Below, one piece after another: positions 24,501 to 33,668 of a stretch of DNA of 53,903 nucleotides. Within the stretch, counting starts at the first letter, position 1. Each line of letters begins with the position of its first letter. The notes beneath the pieces are model-generated. The model made no database searches and was not told the DNA's origin. It worked only from the letters and a program-made list of their open reading frames with translations. Position numbers and translations under genes: made by a program. Origin of the DNA: a virus; the IMG/VR virus record IMGVR_UViG_3300024346_000085, positions 1 through 53,903 of that record. The stretch is one strand, 5' to 3'.

Positions 24501-27500
24501 ATGCTCTTACTAGGGAGTTAGTGTAGCCTCTCGCCTTAAATACTATCTTACCTGTTGTTGTTAATGATATTGAATGTCCTGGCTCTACTGGTGGGTTAGT
24601 TGAACCTACATTTCCGTTTGATGGTATGAATGTTACTACTGCATTCTGTGTCGGATACTGATTGATTTTTAACCAAACAGATACAGTTACAAAGAGTGCT
24701 CCTTTAAGTGAGCCAACCATAGAGCCTGTTTGTATACGTGAACTAGTACCATTGAAGCTCATTGATGTGCCAGATATACCGGCACCAGCTGCTAGTGTAA
24801 AGCCACCAGTTGCAGTCCCATCATTATCATATACAGTGGAATCATTTATCTTAGTACCAGAAGTTTCTTCCATCTGATAGTATGTCACAGGATCTAGTTT
24901 AGCTATCTCTCTTCCATAGAAACTATCTTGTGCAACTGAGTTAATACCCATTAGGTATCTTTCATTTACTGAACTAGCAGATATGGCATGATCAAATATT
25001 GCAACTTCATCTAGCTTACCTTCAAATATTTCTCCAGTCCAAAATCCAGAAACCTCAAGGTCTCCAGGGTGCTGAGTTATAGTACCTGTTTCAGCTTGAA
25101 TATTAGATAATTGTCCATCGACATATATGCGCATGTTTACACGATCATAGGTACAGACTATGTGATACCATCTTCCCCTATTAGTTATTGGAACTGATGG
25201 CTGCATAAATCTAAGTCCACTACTGGTTCTAAGATAAAAAATAGGATCTATGTCTAATGAATTACCTGCGTTATATATTCCCCAGTTAAAAGTAGTTCCT
25301 TGCTTAACTAAGAAGTATGCACCACTACCTTTCTTCTCCGGATAATACCATAGCTCAAGAGTTAGACCGGTCAAGAAATCAAAAAATGTTGAGTCAGGAA
25401 CAATACCTGAGGTTGTTTTATCAAAGCGTATAGATGTATCTACAATACCATCGGAGCTTACCGTATTAGTATTTGAGAATGTTCCATGTAGTTGATTTGG
25501 CCCACTATCTAGCATAGTAGTATCAGTAGCACCTGCGTCATCCATTCTGTAGTATGCTACTGGTGAGTCTGAGAATATGCTTAACAGGTAATCGTCTGTT
25601 ACTTCAAGTGATACAGTATTTCTTAATGTTAAATACTTTATGTACTCATAGTTAGTCGGATCATTATTATAATTATGGTGATGAAATAGCACTGTACCGT
25701 CTGCAATATCAGAACTCTGGAAACTATCTGGAGTAGTTATTATCTCTCTTAGATTACCATTTGAGAATATAGCTATGTTTAATTTTCCATAGTCATTTCT
25801 TACAAATGAAATTACTATCTTATTTGTTCCATCAATATCTGATGCTAACCATGGGGTTACTGTTCCTGCATCAACCTCTGAAGGTGTGCCACCAATATAG
25901 GATGTGAGCCTACTCTTATTAGTTATTGATTTCCTAAGAGATAACTTGATTGCATTGTCTGATACTATTGGAGAGTAGTATCCAGTTGCTCCTAGTTGAT
26001 AAGATATCTCTCCAGGTATCTTTTTAAAGAAAAGATATATGCTCAATGATGCATCTGTAAAGACATCATTCTGCCATGGTCCATTTGATGTCCTATAGAA
26101 CTCTAACTGAAATCTATTACCTATAGGCTCATTAGCTGTAAGTATGTTAGTGCCTTCAGTGTCAACATTGCCAGTTAGATCAAGTGTAAAATCTTTAGCC
26201 GGTATATCTACTGATGTAAGCTGAGTACCACTGCCTGCTAAAGATAGCTTATTGTGATCGTATGCTTCTGAGTATTCTAGTGTTGGTATTTCTAATGTTT
26301 TATTGTATAGATAGTTAATATCGTAATCTGACAATGTCTTATTAAAGATAAGTACGTCATCCACTACACCATTAGCACCAGTTCCTGACGGGAATCCTAT
26401 TCTGAACCTGGATAAACTACCGCCTGTGGTGTCCTGAGTATAGCTAGAAGTAAGCACCTTGGCCCCATCTACATAAAGACTTATCTCTTTAAGTACGGTA
26501 TCTCTTTTTGCACATATGTGGTGCGTAACGCCATTCTGTATTGGGCTATTAGATGTTTGTGCTACTACATTTGATCCAGATCCATACTCATGCAGGAACT
26601 GTAGATCATTGCCCAGCACAGCTAGGTAATATAATGCATTCGCATCAAGTGATTCTCCAGGCTGCATGCACCCTAGTACGACATGAGAAGAGCTTGCTGT
26701 TGGTATATTTATCCAACACATTGTGGTTATGTCGCCAGCTATATTTAGTTCTGTATTGTCTACTAGCATACTGTGGGTTGAGTCAAATGATGCAGCAGTA
26801 CTATTGGTTATAAGACCTGTTTGGGTCTGTAGACCGCCTATGTATTCACCGTGATAATCGTTAGTCGTAGAGTCTGTTGCGACTGTCCCAGTTAATTCAT
26901 CTAGTCTATAGTGTGCGATTGGATCTAGTTGTACTATTAAGTCTTCATAATTATCTGCATAAAGATATCCAAGCTTACCAATCTGATAATGTCTTCCTAT
27001 GGCATCAGTAGTTATTGAAGTATCGTATGCCGCTACAGCATCTATGTTACCTAGCGGACCACCAGCAAAATATGGTGCCCCATTATATAAGTAAGATCCA
27101 ACTGCGAACTTACCGCCTGGTGCTGTTGCAAATATGTTTCCTGCATATGACACAGTCTGCTCTATTCCATCTATATAAAACTTAGAGGTTCCGGTATTGG
27201 AATCATACCTAAGTACACAATGCTTCCATTCAGAAATCATCCTATAATCGATGGGAGATTGTAATTGGAGACCATTGTCTCTATAGACTGAAGGAAACTT
27301 ATAGAAACCGTCTGCTCCATATATTATCCATCTAGACCCATTATTTAAGCTGTATTCCAGTATCGAGGTACTACTATTATTTGTATAGAAGTCTTTGAAC
27401 CAGAACTCCACTGACTTAATATTATCTAATCTTGAATCTAGTGGTGCCTCTATTCTCTTAGTGTCTACCTCATTAGATCTTAATCCATAATTAAATATAC

Positions 27501-28410
27501 CAGAATCCAAAGCCCAGCTACCTGAAACTGTACCGTGTAAATTATTTCCAGACCTATCATCTACGATATTATTGGCTAAGCTTTCAAATTCCCAATAGAG
27601 TAATGGTGTTGAAAGTAGTACTTCATCTACATAGGCCTGGCCAGCCACTGCTGGGACTGTACCTAATGTACCCATAGAGTAGTTTGACTCTATTTGATAA
27701 CTGTTTAATATCTTGTCATATATAGCAATATTATCTACTGTACCAGTTAACTTATATGCACCATCTGATCTTTGGCCGACCATGTGTGCAGCACTAGATG
27801 TGTCTAATGTTGTTACTAGTGAGAATACTTCCGTACCATTTATGTATCCACGAAGGATCCCGCCATTATAGGTAGCCACAATGTGTAATGTCTGATTAGA
27901 GTAATCAAGTACATGTAGCTTAGTAGTGCCTTGTATATTAAATTGTATACCTGTTGGTACTAAAGATATCTCAAGCAGTCTTCCATTAGTCATCTCCCCT
28001 GCCATATACAGAACTTCAGATACTTGACCTACTGTTACAAGAGAAGTCTTCTTAGCCCACAGCTCTACTGTTCTGACTGATGCACCAGTTTGTATAATAC
28101 CTGTTGGTATAAGAATATGATCGTCACCATCAAATGAAACTGAATTACCGAATAGAGTTAGTGATGGCTCTTGATAGGTTGTTGTTCCAACGTAAGTAGC
28201 ATTATTCTGATTGCCAGTATAGTCTATAGCAGTAGTTCCAGATAATTCATCTGTCTTATAGTAGGCTACTGGTTGCAGAGTAAGGATGTAGTTTGAGTAT
28301 GGATCATTCGTAATTCCGCCAGAATTTACATCGAAGTCAATATTGAGATATGGACTATTTAGGTTGGTACTGGCTTGAGAAAAATCTATGTTTTTATTTT
28401 GATCTACCAT
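21550..28410 (-). CDS. Giant multi-LamG adhesin (2286 residues)
   Basis: This protein is built from six clear LamG/concanavalin-like modules, each opening with a variant of [P/L]xAYYxxDE (VAYYKTDELSG, LLYWEFESL, IAHYRLDELTG, VAYYRMDDAGA, VTYYQMEETSG, TAYYKMDDGVS) and containing an xxYxNGTE/YVDGxQ-type hairpin and a GxxDEVAIF/GTMDEFAIY strand. Approximate positions are 43-250, 265-480, 500-700, 950-1150, 1175-1398 and 1415-1626; a diverged jelly-roll-like module fills 705-940. Residues 1688-1843 hold short FxLRYK repeats. The C-terminus has an Asp-box-like ISRNLGTSW. An in-frame TAA directly precedes the ATG, so the start is fixed, though its ribosome site is weak. Such lectin-like arrays bind glycans, so a tail-surface host-binding role is likely. 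Confidence 0.8.
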   Translation of the reverse strand: MVDQNKNIDFSQASTNLNSPYLNIDFDVNSGGITNDPYSNYILTLQPVAYYKTDELSGTTAIDYTGNQNNATYVGTTTYQEPSLTLFGNSVSFDGDDHILIPTGIIQTGASVRTVELWAKKTSLVTVGQVSEVLYMAGEMTNGRLLEISLVPTGIQFNIQGTTKLHVLDYSNQTLHIVATYNGGILRGYINGTEVFSLVTTLDTSSAAHMVGQRSDGAYKLTGTVDNIAIYDKILNSYQIESNYSMGTLGTVPAVAGQAYVDEVLLSTPLLYWEFESLANNIVDDRSGNNLHGTVSGSWALDSGIFNYGLRSNEVDTKRIEAPLDSRLDNIKSVEFWFKDFYTNNSSTSILEYSLNNGSRWIIYGADGFYKFPSVYRDNGLQLQSPIDYRMISEWKHCVLRYDSNTGTSKFYIDGIEQTVSYAGNIFATAPGGKFAVGSYLYNGAPYFAGGPLGNIDAVAAYDTSITTDAIGRHYQIGKLGYLYADNYEDLIVQLDPIAHYRLDELTGTVATDSTTNDYHGEYIGGLQTQTGLITNSTAASFDSTHSMLVDNTELNIAGDITTMCWINIPTASSSHVVLGCMQPGESLDANALYYLAVLGNDLQFLHEYGSGSNVVAQTSNSPIQNGVTHHICAKRDTVLKEISLYVDGAKVLTSSYTQDTTGGSLSRFRIGFPSGTGANGVVDDVLIFNKTLSDYDINYLYNKTLEIPTLEYSEAYDHNKLSLAGSGTQLTSVDIPAKDFTLDLTGNVDTEGTNILTANEPIGNRFQLEFYRTSNGPWQNDVFTDASLSIYLFFKKIPGEISYQLGATGYYSPIVSDNAIKLSLRKSITNKSRLTSYIGGTPSEVDAGTVTPWLASDIDGTNKIVISFVRNDYGKLNIAIFSNGNLREIITTPDSFQSSDIADGTVLFHHHNYNNDPTNYEYIKYLTLRNTVSLEVTDDYLLSIFSDSPVAYYRMDDAGATDTTMLDSGPNQLHGTFSNTNTVSSDGIVDTSIRFDKTTSGIVPDSTFFDFLTGLTLELWYYPEKKGSGAYFLVKQGTTFNWGIYNAGNSLDIDPIFYLRTSSGLRFMQPSVPITNRGRWYHIVCTYDRVNMRIYVDGQLSNIQAETGTITQHPGDLEVSGFWTGEIFEGKLDEVAIFDHAISASSVNERYLMGINSVAQDSFYGREIAKLDPVTYYQMEETSGTKINDSTVYDNDGTATGGFTLAAGAGISGTSMSFNGTSSRIQTGSMVGSLKGALFVTVSVWLKINQYPTQNAVVTFIPSNGNVGSTNPPVEPGHSISLTTTGKIVFKARGYTNSLVRALTSVATLPVGEWVNVVCVAEHSSATLYTYINGTLDSTRDFLTPNGSFQPSDTVTACIGGPLYANDYQGYYDGLMDEVAIFTSELNASKIFDLYNYGILPTYSYRVLSKLPTAYYKMDDGVSSVAADSTGNGYDGLHVNTTEGLTSIEFASTAFNGVDGLIQIPAGIEFESNNQSIEVWIAPIVYGNIYSYLPQGANEDYRGIALFAGPSSISFRWGREGANSFNDLVVASPGFIGGFNHLVVTMESGGDAVIYVNSTEVGRAAINGNISWTDSSAFSTSPNIKKASIGAEPVGSVYSNFFEGTMDEFAIYSKTLTQSEITDNYNSRILAPPNTHTFTLPYNVGRITLVEHDFQFDYTLNYISDIEQNYEFQYLLYREGVPVEYHFQLRYNLEALNTLVNSESPFEVEMISADLGFSTIPVEFSYKTTLVQIKTSTFFLRYKSKLDASIRTFNLRYKTNKEYSPVVYSLEKNTYKLSLVGLKSRNFKLRSRIGLVNDVRQVKDFNLRFKSEKGKVRTKEYFFLYDIAYANTYIKTFKLKYNTRQIPYELDTVFTFSGNSLSIEMDMTSIEKSAYRLFLDNGNRILGYELLTNFGQDIDTGPISVTYDYDISIPTYVPTSSEMEFSKDLVKYYDGVNGWSQLASDINYGEGITIAASALEDLPGKRPYSLTRDAHNIQIFNEGYYVFDYTTESLKNPELYIIDTNTNRVIKMGTNYDDILNMVRIVIYLPAGDYTLVAASSTSGNINSNSNDTTYTIDAFGPDFGHSQEIMVASITNYGYKLPEELDPGAVFDVRTLTLNVDGIDLDSSLSFAILNQDYGSLGVRYRSMLPRQELEEVGYDPELLVMSGNIMRAKIKVPNLCCFGKKLSLDDFESICSVPQLLPEKKSYSASTDINKRYTFSFDYEVDQIVNSMCEIEKTAIIIYDDDSKNISISRNLGTSWQSVGSIFSIFDHNVSGTNQVNNTKVTFAGSGGTFIATVNLGDA
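22882..23349 (-). repeat. FxLRYK protein repeat array in giant adhesin
   Basis: Residues 1688-1843 of the 2286-residue protein contain recurring short beta units: FQLRYN, FFLRYK, FNLRYK, FKLRSR, FNLRFK, FFLYDI and FKLKYN. Several are 17-19 residues apart. They are repeated at protein level only; the codons have diverged. This looks like a beta-solenoid or stacked hairpin stem between the LamG modules and the C-terminal head. Confidence 0.6.
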
Positions 28411-28439
28411 TTATGAGGTCTACTTGAGGTTTTTGTTTA

Positions 28440-28452
28440 TAGTATAATACTA
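28440..28452. repeat. 13-bp perfect palindrome in the intergenic gap between giant adhesin genes
   Basis: TAGTATAATACTA is a perfect inverted repeat around its central base. It lies in a 58-base gap, rare in this window, between the 1100- and 2286-residue adhesin genes. On the transcribed strand TATAAACA follows at once, which is one base off a T4-type late promoter box. The gap may hold a regulatory site, but there is no independent support. Confidence 0.35.
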
Positions 28453-28468
28453 GGAAGAGCCCTACGTA

Positions 28469-31400
28469 TCAAGCAATGCCTAGTCTGATATTACCCTGTA
28501 CTACTGGATTAATGTTATCAGGGTCATCTACATGGTACGCTATTATCATATATGTTAATGACTGATCGATGTTATTAAAGTTATAGCTAGTACCTGTACT
28601 TTGTGCAACCAGCTGCATCTTGTCTTGATCGAACAATAGTACTCTACCTATAGTAGGTACTCCAAGATTATATATATTCCCACTGATGCTATCTACACCA
28701 ATGAAGTAGTCCTCTATTAATGATCCACTAATATGGCCTTTACCCATCCTATTTAGATTTCTCATATGGACTGTTGCTGGTGCTGTAACGCCGGCGTGCT
28801 TGTCTAGGCCTACATATGGTCTAGCATTTAGTGAAGTAGTATTAACTAATTTATTATTGTGAATTATTAAAGATGGCGAAGATGCTGTACCGTCACCGAA
28901 TAGTTTAAGGCTGTATTCACTATCTCTTAATGAATTTAGTATTACCTTATCTATGCTGTCAAATTTTTGACTCTTGCTGGCTAAGTCTATTAATACAAGT
29001 CTTGTGAGATATGATGCCTGTGTACATATTTCAAGTCCATCTATTAAATTTAGACTACCTATAGGATAATAGATAATCTCTTCAGTTCTATTCCTGGATG
29101 CATATATTCCTCGAATATCATCATCGGTAAGTACCCCATCTATAAGAAATACATTATCTATTAGTCCATTAAAGTTCTGAATATTCTTATCACTAGAAGA
29201 TCCTATGGATGCCTTATGTGTTGGCCATAAATAGCTTGCATTTCTAGTTACTGATGTAGATAGCTGTAAGGCACCATCTAGATAAATTTTTGCAGAATTA
29301 TTCGAACCATCTATTGTTTGAGCGATAAAGTGCCACTGATCATCTACTAGATTTACACCAGTGGACCTAGTTGTGGATGCTCCCCAGTCATAGGAGGCAA
29401 GTACACCGCTTACTAAAAATAAAGAGTATGCTCCTACTTGAACAAATATTGCCGCATAGCCACTTACCGTAACTGATGCCTTAATCCATACACCAATTGT
29501 TGAGGATGTTGGTTGTATATCATGGTCTATTAGTATCGAAGTTCCTGCAACTCCATTAAAACTAAATGAATTACTGTCTGGCAGATTAGATGAAGTGCTT
29601 GAAGTTATTCCTCCATATAGGTCACCATGATTATTGTTTCCAGACACGTCACTTACCGTAGGAGATACTGATTCATCAAGTGGATAGAAGGCAATTGGAT
29701 CATACAGCATTACTGTTTCATTAAATGATAAGGGTGGAACTCCTGACTTTACTGACATTAATAGTAGGATTTCTTCCTGAGATATTACCCTATCAAATAT
29801 AGAAACTTCATCAATTGTATGCGTAGAGAAATATGTGGCTCCTTCCCTAGATGCTACACATAGAGGCTTAGTAGTACTTATGCCTGTAGATACAGATGTT
29901 CCTATTTCTGTTCCTGGTACATCTACTCCATCAACATATATTTTAAATCCAGAAGGTAATCCGTTTCCATTATAGGTAACTACTATTTGATATGTATTTC
30001 CTACCTTAAGTACCACTCCTGTCTCATAGGATATAGCATTAGCTGGCCATGAATTAATTAAGTGAGTTCTTATCTTTCCCTGATTTATTAATATATCGAA
30101 ACCGGTATATGGACTGGTAGACATAATTTTACTAATTATTGCACCTTCAGATGAAAGATCATTTACCTTAACTATGGCAGTTATTGAGTATGACTGTATT
30201 GCGTCTAACTCTAATACGTCTCCAAACTGAGCGTACTGCGCACCATTGAATTTTACAGATGTATTGCTATCTAGTGCAAGAAGTGAAGCAACGCCTGTTG
30301 TAGGTGATCCTACATAGGTTCCTGGATAGGTTGCCATTTCATCAACTACTGGATCTGTACTTAATGCTTCGCCAAGTCTCCAGTATGCTAGTGGAACTAA
30401 GTCCAGCATTGTGCTTCTGTATGAAATTGACATTGCATTGTAGGCGTCGATTATTTCTTGAGTAGTTAGTACTCTATTAAAGAATGATACTTCACCCATA
30501 TATCCAGAATATCTAGATGCCGAACCTACTCCACCAGCATATTCTTGCGCATATGTTCCTAAGTGCCAATTCAATCCCGAACTAGATAGAGAAGAGCTTG
30601 GACCTGATGTTGCTAGCTGACCATCTATGTATATAGATATTGTTGTAGAAGTATATGTTATGGCAAATATAGATGGGACTAACTTCTCAGTAAAACTATG
30701 CGTGAGTATTTGATCTGCCACATAGTTATCACCAGAGCTTGTCTTTACAGTTACGGTAGAAGTTCCAGCCGTGGTGCTTAATAATATTGAGAATGGGAAA
30801 TCTGCATGAGCTAGTGCATAATACATAGAATTAGATATGACTACAGTATCAGTAGAATCTAATGGTTCTGCTATAAACATCCACGTAAATTCTGCTGGAG
30901 ATAGTGCAAATCCAGTATCAACCCTAGTATTATCAGATGGAGTAAATAATTGAAGCTTACCGTATTTTTCCGATTTAAGTTCAGGAGAGAGCGTAGGAAA
31001 GTTTTGGTATGCTCCATTGGAAGTACCTATCTCATCTACTGCAATAGTGCCTGAGCCTTCTCCAAGTCTCCAGTAATGTGTGGGCTGTATTGCAAGGATA
31101 GTATCTCTGAATGTTGTTATCTCTATTTGGTCCGGCCAAATATGTCCACCAACTGTAAAGCCAGACGTATATCTAGCTACACCCTTTGTATACCTAAACT
31201 GATCTAGTGTTCCATAGAAGTTATACTGATATGCTGCATAATCTAACCTACCAAGAAATAGCTCTTGTCCTGCTGAAGAATTCCACGAGGTAATGAAGGT
31301 CTTTGATCCAATACTTACACCGTCTACGAATATCTCTCTAAAGGTACCTTGTCCACATATCGCTATATGGTAGTATACGTCTGGAGTAAATGAGAACGAT

Positions 31401-31771
31401 GCTCCTAGTGAATCGGTACTTGATCCTGTTCCATTTTTAGACTGTACCCAAGATATGCCAGTCAGATTTAATGATACCCAAAAGCCTAAGCTTCCAGGAC
31501 CATAGCCTCTACAGAAAATTACTCTACTTGATGTACTGCTGGCATTAAGCTTTACTCTGAATTCAATAGTCCAGTCATCTACGTAAGTTATTACATGATC
31601 GGCTACTGCTGGTACTGTTGATATATAGTGAGCTGAGGCACCATTAAATGTAAGCTCTCCACCTGAAGGACTTACGTTTCCAGACCAAGAATGACCTATC
31701 TCATCAGTAAGTCCATTATCAAAATATAGTAAGCTAACTACACTAGCAGCATGTGGATCATATGTTGCCAC
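28469..31771 (-). CDS. Multi-LamG adhesin (1100 residues, GTG start)
   Basis: Four LamG/concanavalin-like modules are visible at about 1-210, 230-447, 460-673 and 690-893. Their openings are VVSLLYFDNGL, PTHYWRLGEGS, PLAYWRLGEAL and PIAFYPLDESV, and each has a ligand-hairpin such as EIFVDGVSIG, SIYIDGQLAT, KIYVDGVDVP or KIYLDGALQL. The C-terminal 200 residues are unrelated to LamG; the last part (GRVLLFDQDKMQLVAQSTGTSYNFNNI, with MIIAYHVDD) resembles the carboxypeptidase-regulatory-like beta-sandwich that ends many phage tail proteins. The start is GTG at 31771, directly after the TAG of the upstream gene; the frame has no nearby ATG. Probable tail or capsid surface adhesin binding carbohydrates. 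Confidence 0.8.
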   Translation of the reverse strand: MATYDPHAASVVSLLYFDNGLTDEIGHSWSGNVSPSGGELTFNGASAHYISTVPAVADHVITYVDDWTIEFRVKLNASSTSSRVIFCRGYGPGSLGFWVSLNLTGISWVQSKNGTGSSTDSLGASFSFTPDVYYHIAICGQGTFREIFVDGVSIGSKTFITSWNSSAGQELFLGRLDYAAYQYNFYGTLDQFRYTKGVARYTSGFTVGGHIWPDQIEITTFRDTILAIQPTHYWRLGEGSGTIAVDEIGTSNGAYQNFPTLSPELKSEKYGKLQLFTPSDNTRVDTGFALSPAEFTWMFIAEPLDSTDTVVISNSMYYALAHADFPFSILLSTTAGTSTVTVKTSSGDNYVADQILTHSFTEKLVPSIFAITYTSTTISIYIDGQLATSGPSSSLSSSGLNWHLGTYAQEYAGGVGSASRYSGYMGEVSFFNRVLTTQEIIDAYNAMSISYRSTMLDLVPLAYWRLGEALSTDPVVDEMATYPGTYVGSPTTGVASLLALDSNTSVKFNGAQYAQFGDVLELDAIQSYSITAIVKVNDLSSEGAIISKIMSTSPYTGFDILINQGKIRTHLINSWPANAISYETGVVLKVGNTYQIVVTYNGNGLPSGFKIYVDGVDVPGTEIGTSVSTGISTTKPLCVASREGATYFSTHTIDEVSIFDRVISQEEILLLMSVKSGVPPLSFNETVMLYDPIAFYPLDESVSPTVSDVSGNNNHGDLYGGITSSTSSNLPDSNSFSFNGVAGTSILIDHDIQPTSSTIGVWIKASVTVSGYAAIFVQVGAYSLFLVSGVLASYDWGASTTRSTGVNLVDDQWHFIAQTIDGSNNSAKIYLDGALQLSTSVTRNASYLWPTHKASIGSSSDKNIQNFNGLIDNVFLIDGVLTDDDIRGIYASRNRTEEIIYYPIGSLNLIDGLEICTQASYLTRLVLIDLASKSQKFDSIDKVILNSLRDSEYSLKLFGDGTASSPSLIIHNNKLVNTTSLNARPYVGLDKHAGVTAPATVHMRNLNRMGKGHISGSLIEDYFIGVDSISGNIYNLGVPTIGRVLLFDQDKMQLVAQSTGTSYNFNNIDQSLTYMIIAYHVDDPDNINPVVQGNIRLGIA

Positions 31772-32728
31772 CTATACATACCAAGTGTCTGATGTCTCTA
31801 CTAATACTTGTGAGCCAGATGCTGTACCGAATCCAACGTCCATGGCTAAGAATGTCTTGCCTGCTAGATCTCCATCACCTGTATGTGTCATTAGGTTAGT
31901 AAATGGTCTTCTATGGCATGGTGCTTTAAGGCCAGGCATCATACCTCTCACTACTTGTGGATCTGGATGTGTCAGAAATATATTTGTTATTATTAAATTA
32001 CCATCTATTGGATTAGGGAATGCTTGGCGAACAGTGTTCCCGTAACCAAGGTAGCTATCACATAGTGCTAAGTTTCCATGCATGCCTGCGGCGAATGATA
32101 GTGTAAGGCCAGATATGTCTCTAGCAAAGTATCTACCAGGCGATGTGGTGTTAGCTCCTACCTGTACCATGCCAGGATTATAGTTTGTCTGTATGCCTAT
32201 ATCAGCCTGTATGTATCCCTTATATGTATCAGTAGGGCCGAATGAAATTATGTCCCCTATGAAGAAATAGAAGCTTCCATAAGTAGGAGAGGGGCCTATT
32301 TGTAAGAATACATGTGCCGCCCTTTCATTAGCAACTACGTACCACTTACCATCATTGGCAGCATTACCAATTGTTGCGTTAACAAGCTTTCTTATGTTTA
32401 ATCCGCCTGGTACTTGTGTCTCTGTTGGGAATGGGAATGTGCCAGTATTTATATCTGACATATTTTCATATGCTACTATTCTGGAATCTTTAGGGTCGGT
32501 GTCATCTATTCTATAATGAGTACCAGTTCCTCCGGTTGATACAGAGTTTTTGTAGCAACCTATGTTACCAGCATTAGCAAAAGGTTTTGTCCATCCTGCT
32601 GCAGTCTTTGCGCCGTACCCATTGACTAGGCATGCATCTAGTATGTCTAATAGCGTACTTAAACCGGTACCACTATTTAGTATTGCTGGGGCACTTGCGT
32701 CATCCCACTTGTATAAAGTAACAGCCAT
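31772..32728 (-). CDS. Conserved phage virion/tail surface protein
   Basis: A 318-residue protein. The N-terminal section, VTLYKWDDASAP followed by GLSTLLDILDACLVNGYG and KTAAGWTKPF, then RIDDTDPKDSRIVAYENMSD and TFPFPTETQVPGGLNIRK, is one I recall from an uncharacterised virion protein family of large tailed phages of Gram-negative bacteria. Members typically sit among tail-fibre or adhesin genes, as here. The rest is beta-rich (GSFYFFIGDIISFGP). The gene has a good AGAGG ribosome site and ends at the GTG of the adjacent LamG adhesin. The function in those phages is unknown as far as I know; a structural, surface-located role is inferred. Confidence 0.65.
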   Translation of the reverse strand: MAVTLYKWDDASAPAILNSGTGLSTLLDILDACLVNGYGAKTAAGWTKPFANAGNIGCYKNSVSTGGTGTHYRIDDTDPKDSRIVAYENMSDINTGTFPFPTETQVPGGLNIRKLVNATIGNAANDGKWYVVANERAAHVFLQIGPSPTYGSFYFFIGDIISFGPTDTYKGYIQADIGIQTNYNPGMVQVGANTTSPGRYFARDISGLTLSFAAGMHGNLALCDSYLGYGNTVRQAFPNPIDGNLIITNIFLTHPDPQVVRGMMPGLKAPCHRRPFTNLMTHTGDGDLAGKTFLAMDVGFGTASGSQVLVETSDTWYV

Positions 32729-32737
32729 TATTAACCT

Positions 32738-33667
32738 CTAATAAACTATTGAAATTGGCATAAGCTTAAAGCCATTATTATATGCCTGGAACCCAGGCTT
32801 TCTTTCTATTATTATGAAGTACTTAAATAAATCATCTATAGAAGCGTATGTTGTTTTTATTTTTGGAGTTATACATGTGAAAGGACCTATCGCATTGGCA
32901 CTAGTATCAAAATATGTCCAAGATGCAATACCTATATTACTAGGCTCTCCGCTATATGAGTCTGCACCAGATGTGACTTGACCAAGGGGCAGTATCCACA
33001 TACTCTGATTGTCTGGAGCGATGTACTTTATGTCACTAAGGTTTCCGGCATTTGCTGGAGTACTATCTAGTTGTACGACTACTGTTATACCATCAGAGGA
33101 AACTATTGATCCTGACCACTCTTCTACTAGACTAGATACGTCATAGTCCACAGATCCAAGTCCAGTAAATACTGAATCCTGAGATATGCTTCTTGCTAAA
33201 ACGAACCTTTCCCCAAGCGCTATCAGGTCTGCTGCAACTGGTGTCTTAAATCTCATTGTGACTTGCTCTGAACCTGAGTCGTATGATTGATATATAACGT
33301 CAGCTAAATATTGATGACCGACTTGAGTTAAGCACTGTTCTACTACGCCGACTCTCTTTTGAGCTATTGGGCAACCGGCAAGTCTATTTCCTCTGGTAGG
33401 ATCTACCTCTCCTGAGGTTAGCGGATGTGGAGTAAATATCTTATACTTATCCCACATCACAAAGCTAAAAGAATAGTCTGTAGCGCTTGCTCCAAGATCA
33501 TCAAAGTCTTCAGGAACTATGCTAATGAAATTGATACCATTAAAATAATTGCTTCCCGGAGAATCTTGAAATGATTGAATCTTGGTAGGATCTAAATAAT
33601 CAAGATACTCATCATACATTATAGACGAAGTTTGAAAATCGAAATATGAATGTATCGGGAGTGACAA
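32738..33667 (-). CDS. Hypothetical structural protein (TTG start)
   Basis: A 309-residue beta-rich protein not recognised by family. The start appears to be TTG at 33667: an in-frame TAG lies three codons upstream and the next in-frame ATG is Met17, while GAG sits just ahead of the TTG. Patterns include YSFSFVMWDKYKIF, EQVTMRFKTPVAADLIALGERFVLAR and GITVVVQLDSTPANAG, suggesting beta-sandwich domains. It lies between two small surface-type proteins inside the adhesin region and probably forms part of the same tail or capsid accessory assembly. Non-ATG starts recur in this region, which may lower expression. Confidence 0.55.
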   Translation of the reverse strand: MSLPIHSYFDFQTSSIMYDEYLDYLDPTKIQSFQDSPGSNYFNGINFISIVPEDFDDLGASATDYSFSFVMWDKYKIFTPHPLTSGEVDPTRGNRLAGCPIAQKRVGVVEQCLTQVGHQYLADVIYQSYDSGSEQVTMRFKTPVAADLIALGERFVLARSISQDSVFTGLGSVDYDVSSLVEEWSGSIVSSDGITVVVQLDSTPANAGNLSDIKYIAPDNQSMWILPLGQVTSGADSYSGEPSNIGIASWTYFDTSANAIGPFTCITPKIKTTYASIDDLFKYFIIIERKPGFQAYNNGFKLMPISIVY

Positions 33668-33668
33668 C

